Shown here: piece by piece, positions 8,923-19,937 of the stretch | How positions within the stretch are numbered: the first letter of the stretch is position 1 | Layout: every line of letters begins with the position of its first letter | NCBI GenBank assembly: GCA_032716605.1 | Contig: CM064539.1 | Coordinates: forward strand, 2,758,846 to 2,822,845 | Direction: 5' to 3' | Length of the DNA stretch: 64,000 bases | From: Paralithodes platypus | Lineage: Eukaryota; Arthropoda; Malacostraca; Decapoda; Lithodidae | The notes under the pieces: model-generated | The model's database searches: none | Told to the model about the DNA's origin: nothing | What the model saw: the letters and a program-made list of their open reading frames with translations, nothing else | Program-made: the position numbers and the translations under genes

Positions 8923-11760
8923 TCATATCACCCCAGCCCTCTGCAGATAGAGGTCAAGCCTTCCCTCGAAAGCGTTTATTGTGTCGCTCTCCACCACTGT
9001 CGCTGGTAGTTTATTCCACTCTGTCGCCACACTGTAGGTGAAGAAACTCTTTGTGACATCTAGGTTTGCCTTTTTGGTTTTTAATATCATTCCGTTTCCG
9101 CGAGTTTGATTAGTATTGTTTAATGTGAATAGTGCATTTACATCGACTTTGTCGAAACCTTTTAGTATCTTAAAGCAGTCAATAAGCTGACCCCTCAACC
9201 TCCTCTTTTTTAATGAGAACAGGTTCAATCGTTTAAGTCTTTCTTCATATGATTTATTTCTTAATGAGGGTATCATCTTCGTCGCTCTACGCTGTACTGA
9301 CTTGAGTCTTACAATGTCCTTGATCAGATAAGGTGACCAGAACTGCACACCATATTCAAGGTGGGGTCTCACCATACTTTTGAACAGTGGCACTATTACG
9401 TTCTCGTTTATATGTAAATTTTCGTTTAATAAAGCCCAATGCTATGTTTGCCTTATTTGCAGCTGCTATACATTGGTCGGAAGTTTTTAGGTTTTCAGAT
9501 ATTAGTACCCCTAGGTCTTTTACTACCGTTGCGGTTTTTATTTGTTTGCCATTCATTTCGTATTTGTATTTCATATTTCTGCTACCAACCTGCAGCACCT
9601 GACATTTATCGACATTGAAGGGCATCTGCCATTTTTTCGACCACTCTGATATCTTGTTTAAATCAGATTGCAACGCATTTCTATCATCTTCGTTCAGGAC
9701 TGTATTTCCTATTTTTGTATCGCCGGCGAATTTGGAAATGGTGTTGTTTACCCCTACATCAATATCGTTAATGTAAATGAGAAACAGGACCGGTCCAAGG
9801 ACTGAACCCTGTGGAACTCCACTAGTGACAGGCTCCCACTCCTATTCCACTCCATTTATCACCACTCTCTGTCTTCTGTCTGTAAGCCAATTTTTTATCC
9901 AAGAATGAATTTCACCTTTGATACCTATCCTCTCCAGTTTAGCCAATAGTTTTCGGTGAGGCACCTTGTCGAAAGCTTTTTGGAAGTCCAAGAAGATTAT
10001 ATCTAGTGATTTCGTCATGTCGTTATATGTAAATAGTTTGTTATAAAATTCAATAAAATTTGTTAGGCATGACTTATTTGATCTAAAGCCGTGTTGACGA
10101 TTTTTGATTAGGTTGTTTGATTCGAGGTAATCTACTATCTTATCTCTAAGGATTTTTTCCATGATTTTTCCTACAATTGAAGTTAGACTAGGCCTAATTG
10201 GTCTGTAATTACTCGCTTTGGCCTTGCTACCCTTCTTGTATATCGGCGTAATGTTCGCATCTTTCCAATCACTCGGTACAATCCCCTGTAGTAATGATAA
10301 GTTAAATAGTTGTGTCAGGGGTTTTGCTATTTCGTCCTTAACATTCTTAATTATTTTCGGGTGGAGCATGTCGGGTCCCGGGGTCTTATTTACATTTAAA
10401 TTACTCAATTTGCTTTGTACTTCGCTAACACTGATGGTGAAATCTCCTATCACATGAGTTGAGGTGTTATTTTCAGGGGTATGATCGATAACTTCTTCTG
10501 TGAAAACTGAGCCAAAATATTTGTTGAGCATATTTGCCGTGTTTGTGTCACCTGTTATTGTCTGGCCATCTTCTATTAGCGGTCCGATTCCGCTTTTGAT
10601 CTGTTTATTTTTATTTACGTAACTGTAGAATTTTGGGGGGTTTGTGGCACTCTCTCTGGCAATAGTCATTTCGTAATTTTGTTTGTTCGCCCTAATTATT
10701 TTGTTCACTTCCCTTCTACTATTTTTGTACAAGTTTTTAATTACTTCAATGTTTGTGTTATTTTTTACAAGTTTGTGGAGTTGATTCCTTTTCCTTCTTG
10801 CCTTGCTAATGTCTCTACTGTACCAAGGGGGCATACTTGATTTCGTATTACGTTTTGGTTTCATGGGTACAAATTGTGTATGCGCTTCTGTAATTGTAGA
10901 CTTAAAATGTCCCCATAGTTCATTTACTTCGTTTATATTTATGAGGTTTGAGTGTATGTTTGATAGCGATTCCTTAAGTCCGTCATAATTTGCGTTTTTA
11001 AAGTCCGAAACCATTCCTGTTGTTTTTACTGTGGAATATTTGCTTATAACGTTGATTCTTAAGATTTGATGATCGGACGTTGCCAGATGTTCACCTACAT
11101 CCAGGTTTGATAATAGATTTCCTTGGGTAGTGATTACGAGGTCTAATATATTCCTGTCTCGCGTCGGCTGTTTTACGTGTTGAGTCAAAAAATTGTCCTG
11201 GATGAAGCTTGTCATTAGGCGTGACTCAGCATTTTTTCCGGTCAGGGTATTCCAGTCAATTAGGGGGAGGTTATAGTCACCTAGTAAAACTGTTTCGTCG
11301 GAATTAAGGGTTTTCTCTAGTATTTCATAAAAAATTGTATGATCGGCAACAGTTAGTCTCGGTGGTCGGTACGCTGTAGTGATATTTAAGTTCATGTTTT
11401 TTGTATTTATTTTGACGCACACTATTTCTGCATTACTTTCGGGGAGACTCACCTCAACTGGGTTTAAGTAGGTTGCAACGTACATTGCAACCCCCCCTCT
11501 TCGTTTTCCATTGTTACGGTCTTTATGAAAAATTGTTATATGGCTCAATGTGATATTCATGAAGTACCGTAGATCTTAATTTTTTAAGGTTCAGATGTGT
11601 TTCCGTTATACAAATAACGTCAACTTTCTCATTTAATAACAGACATTTGAGTTCGTCTATTTTGTTTCTTATTGAGCAGGCATTTATGGATATTATTTGT
11701 ATATCATTTCTCTCAGCATGCGCTGGATTTGTTTTTCTTATTGGTAAGGATGGGTTTGGG
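8923..11760 (-). pseudogene. LINE B endonuclease-reverse transcriptase ORF2, broken
   Basis: Reads 5' to 3' on the minus strand. The N-terminal endonuclease starts near 11700 (INACSIRNKIDELK, then VICITETHL). A frameshift near 11540-11570 moves it into the 9842-11560 frame, which carries GDYNLP (residues 94-99) and SDH (162-164), both endonuclease landmarks, then the RT fingers (TPGPD, SNYRPI) and motif A LDFQKAFD (525-531). A TAG at 9842 interrupts it just before SGVPQGSVLGP. The catalytic FADD motif reads FAGD, so one metal-binding Asp is lost. A further frameshift near 9400 precedes the C-terminal part (RPHLEYGVQFW, RRATKMIP), which ends at 8923. It cannot encode an active enzyme. Confidence 0.88.
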
Positions 11761-12065
11761 GTTGTGACTTGAAGCCGCGGCGGGTTGTCAAATTAATTCA
11801 ATTGGTTGGGTTGGCTTGGATGGGGTTGGGTGGGGTTGTTTAGTTTGTTTTGTGGTTCAGATAGGTAAATTTTCGCAACTTGTGGGCCATTGGGGTTGAC
11901 GGTTTCGTGTAAATGGTTGTGATGGACTTGGAAGGGTTGGGCGGGGTTATTTATTTCTCTTAACTGTGCGGGTGGGTTAGGATGCGTGAGTTTGATTGGG
12001 TGGGGTTGTGGGAGGGATTTTCCGGAGGTAGCGATGTCAATACTCAGAGGAGTCTATTAGCATAG

Positions 12066-12176
12066 TTATCTCTCGGTCCTGACTGGCGTTGTTTTCATGG
12101 GCAATGTAGGTTGCTTGATTTTTAGGGTGTCACTCATGTGCTGAACGCCTTTTTCTGATAAATGAATGCCATCTCC

Positions 12177-12178
<2 letters not shown>
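12066..12178 (-). pseudogene. LINE B ORF1 remnant with SGNH-esterase-like end
   Basis: Minus-strand peptide contains DGIHLSEKGVQHMSDTLK before a stop at 12066. The D-G-x-H-L-S..G arrangement is the C-terminal Asp-His block typical of SGNH hydrolases, a domain known from ORF1 of CR1-type LINEs. Upstream it runs into a GA microsatellite translating as SLSLSL, so the rest of the domain is missing. Assignment to the LINE rests on strand, order and distance from ORF2. Confidence 0.55.

Positions 12179-12233
<55 letters not shown>
12179..12233. repeat. (GA)n microsatellite
   Basis: GA tract abutting the LINE B ORF1 remnant; a second GA tract follows at 12303. Confidence 0.95.
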
Positions 12234-12235
<2 letters not shown>

Positions 12236-12299
12236 CAGCCACTACGGTACCATCCATCCTACATGTCATTGCAACACGCATTACTCAATACTGCAACAT

Positions 12300-12302
<3 letters not shown>

Positions 12303-12358
<56 letters not shown>
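12303..12358. repeat. (GA)n microsatellite
   Basis: The flanks before this tract (CCATCCATCCTACATGTCATTGCAACACGCATTA-type sequence) are repeated again near 12464-12515, so the GA tract sits within a local duplication. Confidence 0.9.
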
Positions 12359-12360
<2 letters not shown>

Positions 12361-12654
12361 ATACTGACAGATCCCAAGGTTAAGGCCTTTGATATTGATA
12401 TTGATATTGATTTGGTATTGATAAATACGCTCAATGTAATGAAAAAAATATCAGCCACCATCACAATCATCCATCTACACTGCACATGTCATTGCAACCC
12501 ACATTATCAATTCTGCAACACTAGGATCCAAAATAAATTCACCGAGACATTTGGGAAACATAGACACGTCGAAAACAAAAAATAACTGGAAAACAGGTAT
12601 ATACTGGGTAGGATCATTCTCAAACAATAATGTCCTAACGTATCGGTATCTCCA

Positions 12655-12790
12655 TTCTATCTATCTATCTATCTATCTATATACTCAGGCCCAATCCCCA
12701 CTTTTACTATTTTTTTTTTATTTATTTTTTATTTTTTATTTTTTATTTTTTTTTTTATTTTTTTTTTATTTTTTTTTTTTTTTGGGGGGA
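12655..12790 (+). repeat. W core with (CTAT)n and T-rich tail
   Basis: CTAT repeats, ATATACTCAGGCCCAATCCC, CACTTTTAC, then about 80 bp of T-rich (TTTTTA)n and GGGGGG. Matches 5399 closely including the trailing G run. Confidence 0.7.
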
Positions 12791-13180
12791 GGTATCTCCA
12801 TAATTACGGTATATATTTGACCATCAAGTAATAGAAAGAAAACCACTGAACACACATAATCAAATGAGTATTTTTGTCCTGTGTTGATGAAATATAGTGC
12901 AATAGTTTACTGTACCGGTATTGGGAAATTGGGGCATGACATTTGAGTTTAACTGTCGCAATGCAATATTTTGTAATCCATATAACTTTTAATAACCTGA
13001 TAGCCTACATATCCACCCCAATGTATTTGACTTGCGGTAATAGTTGCAGATATGAGAATAGATAATTAGTGATGTATATACCGTATAGGATAAAGGTTAA
13101 TGTAAACAAAATATATAATATGTGTTGACTGAAGGTTCTAACCCAACGTGTCACAGCTCGGCATTACCCAACTCATTAAT

Positions 13181-13470
13181 CAGGGTGTCAAACCGGAGCA
13201 ATTGTGTTTGAAGACTTAATTAACCCTTTCAAGCTCCAATACGCGTTTTTATTCTGTTTTCTGGGTACTATTAGACGATTTTATTCAGATTAGTAACATT
13301 ATATGAAAGTCAAAGGGTTGATTGAGATAGTATTTACCCTTTTAATACCCACAGATCCTTCCTAAGCTGCATAAAATCGTCTAATGATAGCCAAAACAAA
13401 CTGCTAAAACGCATCAGAGCTTCAAGGGGTTAATATGAGAAGAAATACAGCAATGCAGATAAACACAACT
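13181..13470 (+). mobile_element. H1 hAT-like element left part, interrupted by T1
   Basis: Starts CAGGGTGTCAAACCGGAGC, GTTTGAAGACTT, then a T1 element at its TTAA, and resumes TATGAGAAGAAATAC. The uninterrupted arrangement (GAAGACTTGAATGAATATGA) is seen at 17690 and 38545. CAGGGTGTCAAAC resembles hAT terminal repeats. The right end was not found. Confidence 0.55.
13220..13433. mobile_element. T1 element (subtype b)
   Basis: 214 bp, TTAACCCTTTC...AAGGGGTTAA. Long inverted arms meet around ATTAGACGATTTTATTCAG and GCATAAAATCGTCTAATG. Subtype b ends carry ATACGCGTTTT/AAAACGCATCAG instead of the ACCGGTGACGTC of subtype a. Inserted in H1. Confidence 0.88.
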
Positions 13471-13643
13471 GAGAGAGCCTAAAGACAACCTCGTAACACT
13501 ACCGTCCTGGAAAGCGGAAAGGGCTAATAATCATCATAGGCCTAGGAGATACTGATAGTCAGGAAGCCTACACTCTAAATGGGTCAGCGGACAATAGCAC
13601 CCTAGGCCTAGCTAGTGGTTAGCCTATACAGTTCTTTATATAG

Positions 13644-13659
13644 CCTATATATATATACC

Positions 13660-13709
<50 letters not shown>

Positions 13710-13721
13710 GTATATATATAT

Positions 13722-13763
<42 letters not shown>

Positions 13764-13790
13764 GGTATATATATATACCGGTATATATAG
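13644..13790. repeat. (TA)n microsatellite with ACCGGT interruptions
   Basis: TA tract with four CCGGT-type breaks, flanked by GGCTATATA repeats. Confidence 0.95.
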
Positions 13791-13802
13791 GCTAGATAGC
13801 CT

Positions 13803-14165
13803 ATATATGTGGCACAGTGCACCCATGTATTGAGTATTGTTCGAAAGTGTGGGGAGGTTCCACCCACACTGCACTTCTCTTTCTACACGCTGCAATGTTG
13901 CATCTCTCTCTCTCTCTCTCTCTTCTACTGTTATTACAATAATCAGTGTTCTTTAGAACTTTCTCAGTGTAGGCCCTATAGGCCTACCTCTCCCTTACAG
14001 AGAGCGGGGGGCACCCACCTTTCAGCACATTCCCACCCCTAATTCTGTCCAGCTCTCTAACCCAAGAGTGAACCATCATTCCCAGTCGATCTTCTAGTCA
14101 ACAAGTAAGCTCAGAAAATCTCCCTCGATCTGTCTTTCCCTCATCCTATGACTTAAACTGTATTT
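13803..14165 (+). mobile_element. LINE C, degenerate C-terminal fragment
   Basis: Frames read EYCSKVWGGSTHTALL, AAMLHLSLS, a CT-tract expansion, YYNNQCSLELSQ, SSSLTQE and finally VFPSSYDLN. These are the C-terminal landmarks of a Jockey-like LINE and match the better copy at 50540 (-). Frameshifts and a CT microsatellite break it. Confidence 0.7.
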
Positions 14166-14353
14166 TGTCTTTCGTCTGCTTCATACACCTAGGGAGAGAA
14201 AAAAAAATGCTAGGGCAGGATACAACGATTGTAAGGGAATTTAAGAGTGACCACAGTTTAACTCATATCGGCAACTCATTATTCACGATGCAACTTTTAT
14301 ATAAGCTACATTGGCATCAGGATAGGTCTACATGCACTGGACGTGACTTGATT

Positions 14354-14354
<1 letters not shown>

Positions 14355-14408
<54 letters not shown>
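14355..14408. repeat. (AC)n microsatellite
   Basis: Pure AC repeat. Confidence 0.95.
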
Positions 14409-14409
<1 letters not shown>

Positions 14410-14461
14410 TGTCATAGCTATTCTGATTTAGGAACTTGAGGTACCGGTATAGCCTAATAGA

Positions 14462-14466
<5 letters not shown>

Positions 14467-14524
<58 letters not shown>
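14467..14524. repeat. (TC)n microsatellite
   Basis: Pure TC repeat. Confidence 0.95.
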
Positions 14525-14526
<2 letters not shown>

Positions 14527-14617
14527 AATACACGTTAATAGCCACCCACAGCCAAGCACCACATCCCGCTACCCACATTAACTTATACAACCCACATCTG
14601 ACCACCCTGTCGAATCA

Positions 14618-14822
14618 TAACTATAATAATGGTACCTATCTATCTAAGTATAACTATAATAATGGTACCTATCTATCTAAGTATAACTATAATAATGGTA
14701 CGTATCTATCTAAGTATAACTATAATAATGGTACGTATCTATCTAAGTATAACTATAATAATGGTACGTATCTATCTAAGTATTCTATCTATATGTTCCG
14801 GCCCAATCCACAGTTTTCCTAT
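14618..14822. repeat. 33-bp minisatellite, 5 copies, ending in a degenerate W core
   Basis: Unit TATAACTATAATAATGGTAC plus STATCTATCTAAG. The last copy runs into CTATCTATATGTTCCGGCCC, AATCCACAGTTTTCC, a diverged W core. The minisatellite may have grown from the W element's CTAT tail. Confidence 0.8.
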
Positions 14823-14829
14823 TTTTATT

Positions 14830-15180
14830 TTTATTTTCAATTTAATAATGCTACCGGTATATAAAACCAGTGTTAAATGGATAGTGATTTTCTTATATTT
14901 GTAATAACGTTTACCGTACTAGTAATAGTAAACTAACTCGACTATTTATTGTTTTTTTGGTACCGGAACTGAATTCAGGCTAAACATATAGAATAGGCTT
15001 TTGTAAATATGCCATCCCACTTTGCAGCAGGTCTAGACTCGTGGAATTCAATCCTAATAATGCAATTGTAAAGACAAAACTATCTATAGGCCTACCTCTG
15101 TCCTCTGGTTATACTGTGCAGAAAGGGTAGGCAATGGACACTGGAGAAATATCGGATAGTATGTCCCTATTCTGGCTCTG
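14830..15180. other. AT-rich, no recognisable feature
   Basis: Only scattered ACCGGTA motifs and short ORFs without any recognisable motif. Confidence 0.4.
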
Positions 15181-15182
15181 TC

Positions 15183-15262
15183 TTGAGTCCCCCCCCCCCC
15201 CAAAAAAAAAGAGAAAAACAAAAGTGAGGATTGGGCCTGAGTAGCCTATATAGAATATAATA
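15183..15262 (-). repeat. W core, minus orientation
   Basis: CCCCCC and AAAAAA runs, then AAAAGTGAGGATTGGGCCTG and AGTAGCCTATATAGAATA. Matches the W core, with the CTAT tract decayed. Confidence 0.55.
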
Positions 15263-15410
15263 TAATAGATGACAAACGCAATAGTTGCCCCTCTACATAA
15301 AAGAAGGAAGTAAAGCACTACGGTAGTACCGTACCGGTACCCAAAATGTAGGCTATATTCTGGAATTTCTGGTACCGGTAGCCCAAAATTCTCACATCAT
15401 TCAAATTATA

Positions 15411-15764
15411 ACAGGGTGTCAAACGACGCTGTTTTCTTGAGTGATAACGCAAATGAACTTTTTGTATAGCCTAATGATAACAGAAACTCCGCCAACCCTA
15501 TTTTTATTTTATTTTTTAAGAAACAAACAAGGTACCGGTAGCCTAAATTGACATAATTTTGGTCTCCAAATTTTCCATCTTGATTGCTTTTAGATTGCAT
15601 GAAATACTGTTTTAGACACCTAAATTCTCAAAAAAAATCACGGGGGGGCATGCCCCCGGACCCCCCTAGAGCTCGCGCCTTCGCCGCTCCGTCGGGCTAT
15701 AATGATAACAAAATAATAAACCATAATGATAACACAATTCATATTTTGTGGATTGACACCCTGT
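15411..15764. mobile_element. hAT-like short element
   Basis: 354 bp with inverted ends ACAGGGTGTCAA and TTGACACCCTGT. TCAAAT occurs just left of and directly after the ends, a possible imperfect target duplication. The interior has GGGGGGCATGCCCCC and ACCCCCCTAG with a CpG-rich block. No transposase remains. Terminal sequence is typical of the hAT superfamily. Confidence 0.6.
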
Positions 15765-15833
15765 TCAAATATTCGAGTAAATCTTGTGAGGCACAATCTC
15801 ACAATTTAAGTTTTTTAATCCCTAGAAGAAAAG

Positions 15834-15925
15834 ATTTATATGGATGTCATGTACACTGATTTTGCAAAGGCATTTGAGAAGTGTGACCATGGTATAGGCT
15901 AATCGCCCATAAACTTATAATTAAG
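15834..15925 (+). mobile_element. LINE D, RT motif A fragment
   Basis: Reads MDVMYTDFAKAFEKCDHGI before a frame break, then IAHK. This is RT motif A (D-F-A-K-A-F) of the same lineage as the minus-strand copy at 51573-51718. Only about 90 bp survive. Confidence 0.65.
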
Positions 15926-16160
15926 GGTTAACGGGTAAAAGGAAGGTAGTACCCTATCCACGAATAGAACTGGGGGTCATAAAATATATACCATCCCCCC
16001 CCCCCCCCCACACCCAGCCAACAACAAAACTCATTCATTATTCCACCGACAACTCGGAATCCTAACGCGACAATCGCCATGCAAACACAGAACGTGACTT
16101 GGGAATTAATCAAAACAAACGCTCAGAAACAAAAAATATGACCTGGAATTACACTGAAAA
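15926..16160. other. No gene; poly-C tract at about 15996-16009
   Basis: Unrecognised sequence with a C run and CACACCC. No family match seen. Confidence 0.4.
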
Positions 16161-16925
16161 CTAATATAAACTAGAAACAAATAAATATAACGATAAAACT
16201 AATATAAACTAGAAACAAATAAATATAACGATAAAACTAATATAAACTAGAAACAAATAAATATAACGATAAAACTAATATAAACTAGAAACAAATAAAT
16301 ATAACGATAAAACTAATATAAACTAGAAACAAATAAATATAACGATATAAAACTAATATAAACTACAAACAAATAAATATAACGATAAAACTAATATAAA
16401 CTAGAAACAAATAAATATAACGATAAAACTAATATAAACTACAAACAAATAAATATAACGATACAACTAATATAAACTAGAAACAAATAAATATAACGAT
16501 GAAACTAATACAAACTAGAAACAAATAAATATAACGATAAAACTAATATAAACTACAAACAAATAAATATAACGATAAAACTAATATAAACTACAAACAA
16601 ATAAATATAACGATAAAACTAATACAAACTAGAAACAAATAAATATAACGATAAAACTAATACAAACTAGAAACAAATAAATATAACGATAAAACTAATA
16701 TAAACTACAAACAAATAAATATAACGATAAAACTAATATAAACTACATACAAACAAATAAATATAACGATAAAACTAATATAAACTACAAACAAATAAAT
16801 ATAACGATAAAACTAATACAAACTAGAAACAAATAAATATAACGATAAAACTAATATAAACTACAAACAAATAAATATAACGATAAAACTAATATAAACT
16901 ACAAACAAATAAATATAACGATAAA
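16161..16925. repeat. 38-bp minisatellite, about 20 copies
   Basis: Unit CTAATATAAACTAGAAACAA plus ATAAATATAACGATAAAA. Copies alternate ACTAGAAAC/ACTACAAAC variants, and one copy has a six-to-eight-base CATACAAA insertion near 16745. Confidence 0.95.
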
Positions 16926-16944
16926 ATATCGAGCAACCTCTTGA

Positions 16945-17056
16945 ACTACCGTATACCACAGATCCCTCCTAAGCTACATAATATGGTCTTAATATGAGCT
17001 GGAATAGGCTACAATATAACACACTTCGCTGGTACGGTACCGTACTCAAGGGGTTA
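16945..17056. mobile_element. T1 element, right half
   Basis: ACCACAGATCCCTCCTAAGC, ACATAATATGGTCTTAATATG, ...TACTCAAGGGGTTAA. The left half is missing; the minisatellite lies where it would be. Confidence 0.7.
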
Positions 17057-17093
17057 AACCTTGGTTAAGCCATTTTGGACTCACCACGCTGAC

Positions 17094-17352
17094 TTAAGGG
17101 GAGGTTTTTAGTTTGGTCTCTAGATATCCATCGAGCCGGTTCCTCTTAAATTACAGGCTCGCTATCGCTCGCCAGGATAAAATCGACCCCTAAATGGCAC
17201 GAAAGGTCTTAAAATTGACAGAAATGGGTCGAAAGTTCTTAAAATCGTCAAAATAATGGGGCGAACGTCTTAAAACTAGAAAAGCAATGTGGCTAAACAT
17301 GAGGGAGAAAGGGGTCAAACAAATATTCCCTCAAGTGGAAATCTCCCCTTAA
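17094..17352. mobile_element. T2 element with internal deletion
   Basis: 259 bp between TTAA ends. About 70 bp between CTAGATATCCATC and CCGGTTCCTCTT are lost compared with other T2 copies. Its right TTAA is also the left TTAA of the adjoining T4. Confidence 0.85.
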
Positions 17353-17566
17353 GCCGGTATCACACGAGCCCTTTTTCCCTCATCATTTATCCTCAACACT
17401 GGTCTGGCAGCTTATGGGGTCAACATTTAAAATATTTATGTTGCCTAAATGCATCTATCATCAGTCTACTTTCCGATACCAGTGCCAAATATTCCAGAAA
17501 TGTTGCCAGAAAAATATTGATCATGGAATGTTGACTATAAAAGCTCTCGTGTGATACCGGCTTTAA
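17349..17566. mobile_element. T4 TTAA-flanked palindrome
   Basis: 218 bp, TTAAGCCGGTATCACACGAG at the left and CTCGTGTGATACCGGCTTTAA in reverse at the right. Arms continue through TTATCCTCAACACTGGTCTG and matching sequence. Other copies: 25860, 28739, 56462. Confidence 0.88.
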
Positions 17567-17744
17567 GGCGTGTTGGTGAGCTGTAACAGTTTTAGTCTGA
17601 TCCATAACAGTGAACCTGCCTAGCATGGATATGATGGATGAATCCGTGCTAGCAGAGGTTCGCTGAGCATGAGGATAGGCTACTCCAAAACCGGAGCAAT
17701 TTGTTTGAAGACTTGAATGAATATGAGAAGGAATACAAGGAAAT

Positions 17745-17966
17745 TAACAAGAAACACAAGAAAATTAACAAGAAACACAAGAAAATTAACAAGAAACACA
17801 AGGAAATTAACAAGAAATACAAGAAAATTAACAAGAAATACAAGAAAATTAACAAGAAACACAAGAAAATTAACAAGAAATACAAGAAAATTAACAAGAA
17901 ATACAAGAAAATTAACAAGAAATACAAGAAAATTAACAAGAAATACAAGAAAATTAACAAGAAATA
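17745..17966. repeat. 21-bp minisatellite, about 11 copies
   Basis: Unit AAGAAAYACAAGAAAATTAAC. It is seven codons long and so gives a lysine/asparagine-rich open frame on the plus strand and a leucine/phenylalanine-rich one on the minus strand; neither is a gene. Confidence 0.95.
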
Positions 17967-18009
17967 GCATAGCCTAGGTTTGGCCATGTTATCACTTCCA
18001 GAGACATAC

Positions 18010-18626
18010 TTTTAGCTGTATACTATAATTTTAGCTGTATACTATAATTTTAGCTGTATACTATAATTTTAGCTGTATACTATAATTTTAGCTGTATACT
18101 ATAATTTTAGCTGTATACTATAATTTTAGCTGTATACTATAATTTTAGCTGTATACTATAATTTTAGCTGTATAATATAATTTTAGCTGTATACTATAAT
18201 TTTAACTGTATACTATAATTTTAGCTGTATACTATAATTTTAACTGTATACTATAATTTTAGCTGTATACTATAATTTTAGCTGTATACTATAATTTTAG
18301 CTGTATACTATAATTTTAGCTGTATACTATAATTTTAGCTGTATACTATAATTTTAGCTGTATACTATAATTTTAGCTGTATACTATAATTTTAGCTGTA
18401 TACTATAATTTTAACTGTATACTATAATTTTAGCTGTATACTATAATTTTAGCTGTATACTATAATTTTAACTGTATACTATAATTTTAGCTGTATACTA
18501 TAATTTTAACTGTATACTATAATTTTAGCTGTATACTATAATTTTAGCTGTATACTATAATTTTAGCTGTATACTATAATTTTAGCTGTATACTATAATT
18601 TTAGCTGTATACTATAATTTTAGCTA
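18010..18626. repeat. 19-bp minisatellite, about 32 copies
   Basis: Unit TTTTAGCTGTATACTATAA, with sporadic AGC to AAC changes. Confidence 0.97.
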
Positions 18627-18684
18627 TGGTATACAAATACAATAATAAAGACTAAAAAGAATGGACTATGCTTTAGTTTAACAC

Positions 18685-19085
18685 CCTGCTCCAAGCTACT
18701 CAAGCCTCTTTGCCTTGGCCAATATCTATCTTTTAAATTTTGGCCTCTGCGAATAGCCTGCTGCATCAAACACTGGCAGCAAACATACTCGGGGGGAGCA
18801 GTTCTCGCCGAGGCCAATGAAGGATGGCCGAAACAACTCCAGGTCGGCAAGGCAGTATTTCTCGAAGAAAACAAACAAAGAGGGGCAGGTAAGAGCCAGC
18901 GCCTCTTCCCCTACATCCCTCCCACGTTACTGTCATCCGATCCCCCTCCCTCCTCTGACACATCTACTTAGCCTTCCCTCCCTCCCTCCCTCCCCCCCTC
19001 TCCTTCCCTCCCTCTCTCCCTCCCTCCCTCCCTCTCTCTCTCAGCTGCCTCTTCTCACTCTCAGGGGAAGCAACACCACACTATT
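18685..19085. other. Unassigned, with CT-rich tract and a possible splice donor
   Basis: A stretch at about 18755-18887 is open and ends in GGGGCAGGTAAGAGCC, a consensus-like donor (CAG|GTAAGA). No protein family is recognised, and a long CCCTCCCTCC tract follows. Exon status is only a guess. Confidence 0.15.
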
Positions 19086-19087
19086 AT

Positions 19088-19263
19088 TAGTTTCCTCCCT
19101 AGACCTCCATCAAGCTTAGAAGAAAAAAAAAACTGGACCCCCCTTCAAGATAAATTTGTACATTTTTCGGTAGAAATTTTTTCCGGCCAAAGGCCGATTC
19201 CTCCTAAAATTACAGGGTCGCTATCGCTCGCCAGGAAATAATCGACACCTATATGGCACGAAA
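19088..19263. mobile_element. T2 element, truncated
   Basis: CCCTAGACCTCCATCAAGCT through GTACATTTTTCGGTAGAAA, GGTCGCTATCGCTCGCCAGG and ATGGCACGAAA. Both ends are missing, and CAGGGTGTCAAAC begins at 19264. Confidence 0.75.
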
Positions 19264-19276
19264 CAGGGTGTCAAAC
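19264..19276. repeat. hAT-like terminus, solo
   Basis: CAGGGTGTCAAAC joined directly to the broken T2. No partner end is seen nearby. Confidence 0.35.
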
Positions 19277-19317
19277 TCTTGATATGGTAACCCTCCTCTA
19301 ACACATCCACATATCTC

Positions 19318-19324
<7 letters not shown>

Positions 19325-19388
<64 letters not shown>
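19325..19388. repeat. (TA)n microsatellite
   Basis: Pure TA repeat. Confidence 0.95.
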
Positions 19389-19392
<4 letters not shown>

Positions 19393-19937
19393 CTCAGGGT
19401 AAGCAACACCACACTGGGAGGGGGTCAAAACACCTAGGATACGATACACCGCTAAAAAAAAAAAAAAAAACATGCTTACATTACTGAAATATTTGTGGAC
19501 ACAATTGCTCTTCTGTAAGTCTAAAATGGCTTACTTAAGAATGGGAAAGGGGTGGGACCTTCCATTTGTTTATGTTTTAGGCAGCTCAGAAGGAAGCAAG
19601 GAGTGAAAGTAGCCCCGGTTCTATCAACGTAGGTACTGTACCGGCATTGTAGTTTGTATTTGTGTTGTGTGTGAATAAGACAATCTTGCCTTCTGTTTTG
19701 TTGTCTATGTCTCAACCTCCTGTTTACTGGGTCTTAGGTACGTACCGGTAACCTGAGAATATGGTATACATCTTTAAGATATGCATACCGTTACCGGTAC
19801 TATATATACGCTATAACTTTCAAATTGAACGTAAACATGGCGAAACCTTATTTATGCACACTACGGCCTTTCACGGTAAGTGGGTTAAATATTCAGTTAC
19901 GGTACCGGTAAAATTACGTAACTTTGGACGGGGAGTT

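Larger units (their letters stand above)
8923..12178 (-). mobile_element. LINE B, near full-length decayed copy
   Basis: Minus-strand non-LTR retrotransposon of about 3.25 kb. From 5' to 3' it holds an ORF1 remnant (12178-12066), a low-complexity linker, an APE-type endonuclease (about 11700-10990), reverse transcriptase (about 10540-9600) and the C-terminal domain ending in a TGA at 8923. A T-rich run follows directly on the coding strand. The layout fits the CR1/L2/Jockey assemblage; exact clade is not determined. It lies between a (GA)n tract and a (TA)n tract. No target duplication could be picked out. Confidence 0.85.
17686..18684 (+). mobile_element. H1 hAT-like element swollen by two minisatellites
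   Basis: Left: ACCGGAGCAATTTGTTTGAA then GACTTGAATGAATATGAGAA. Middle: TTTGGCCATGTTATCACTTC. Right: GCTTTAGTTTAACACCCTG. These match H1 at 24051 and 38527. The left terminal 10 bp are mutated. Two tandem arrays (17745-17966 and 18010-18626) make up most of its length. Confidence 0.6.
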
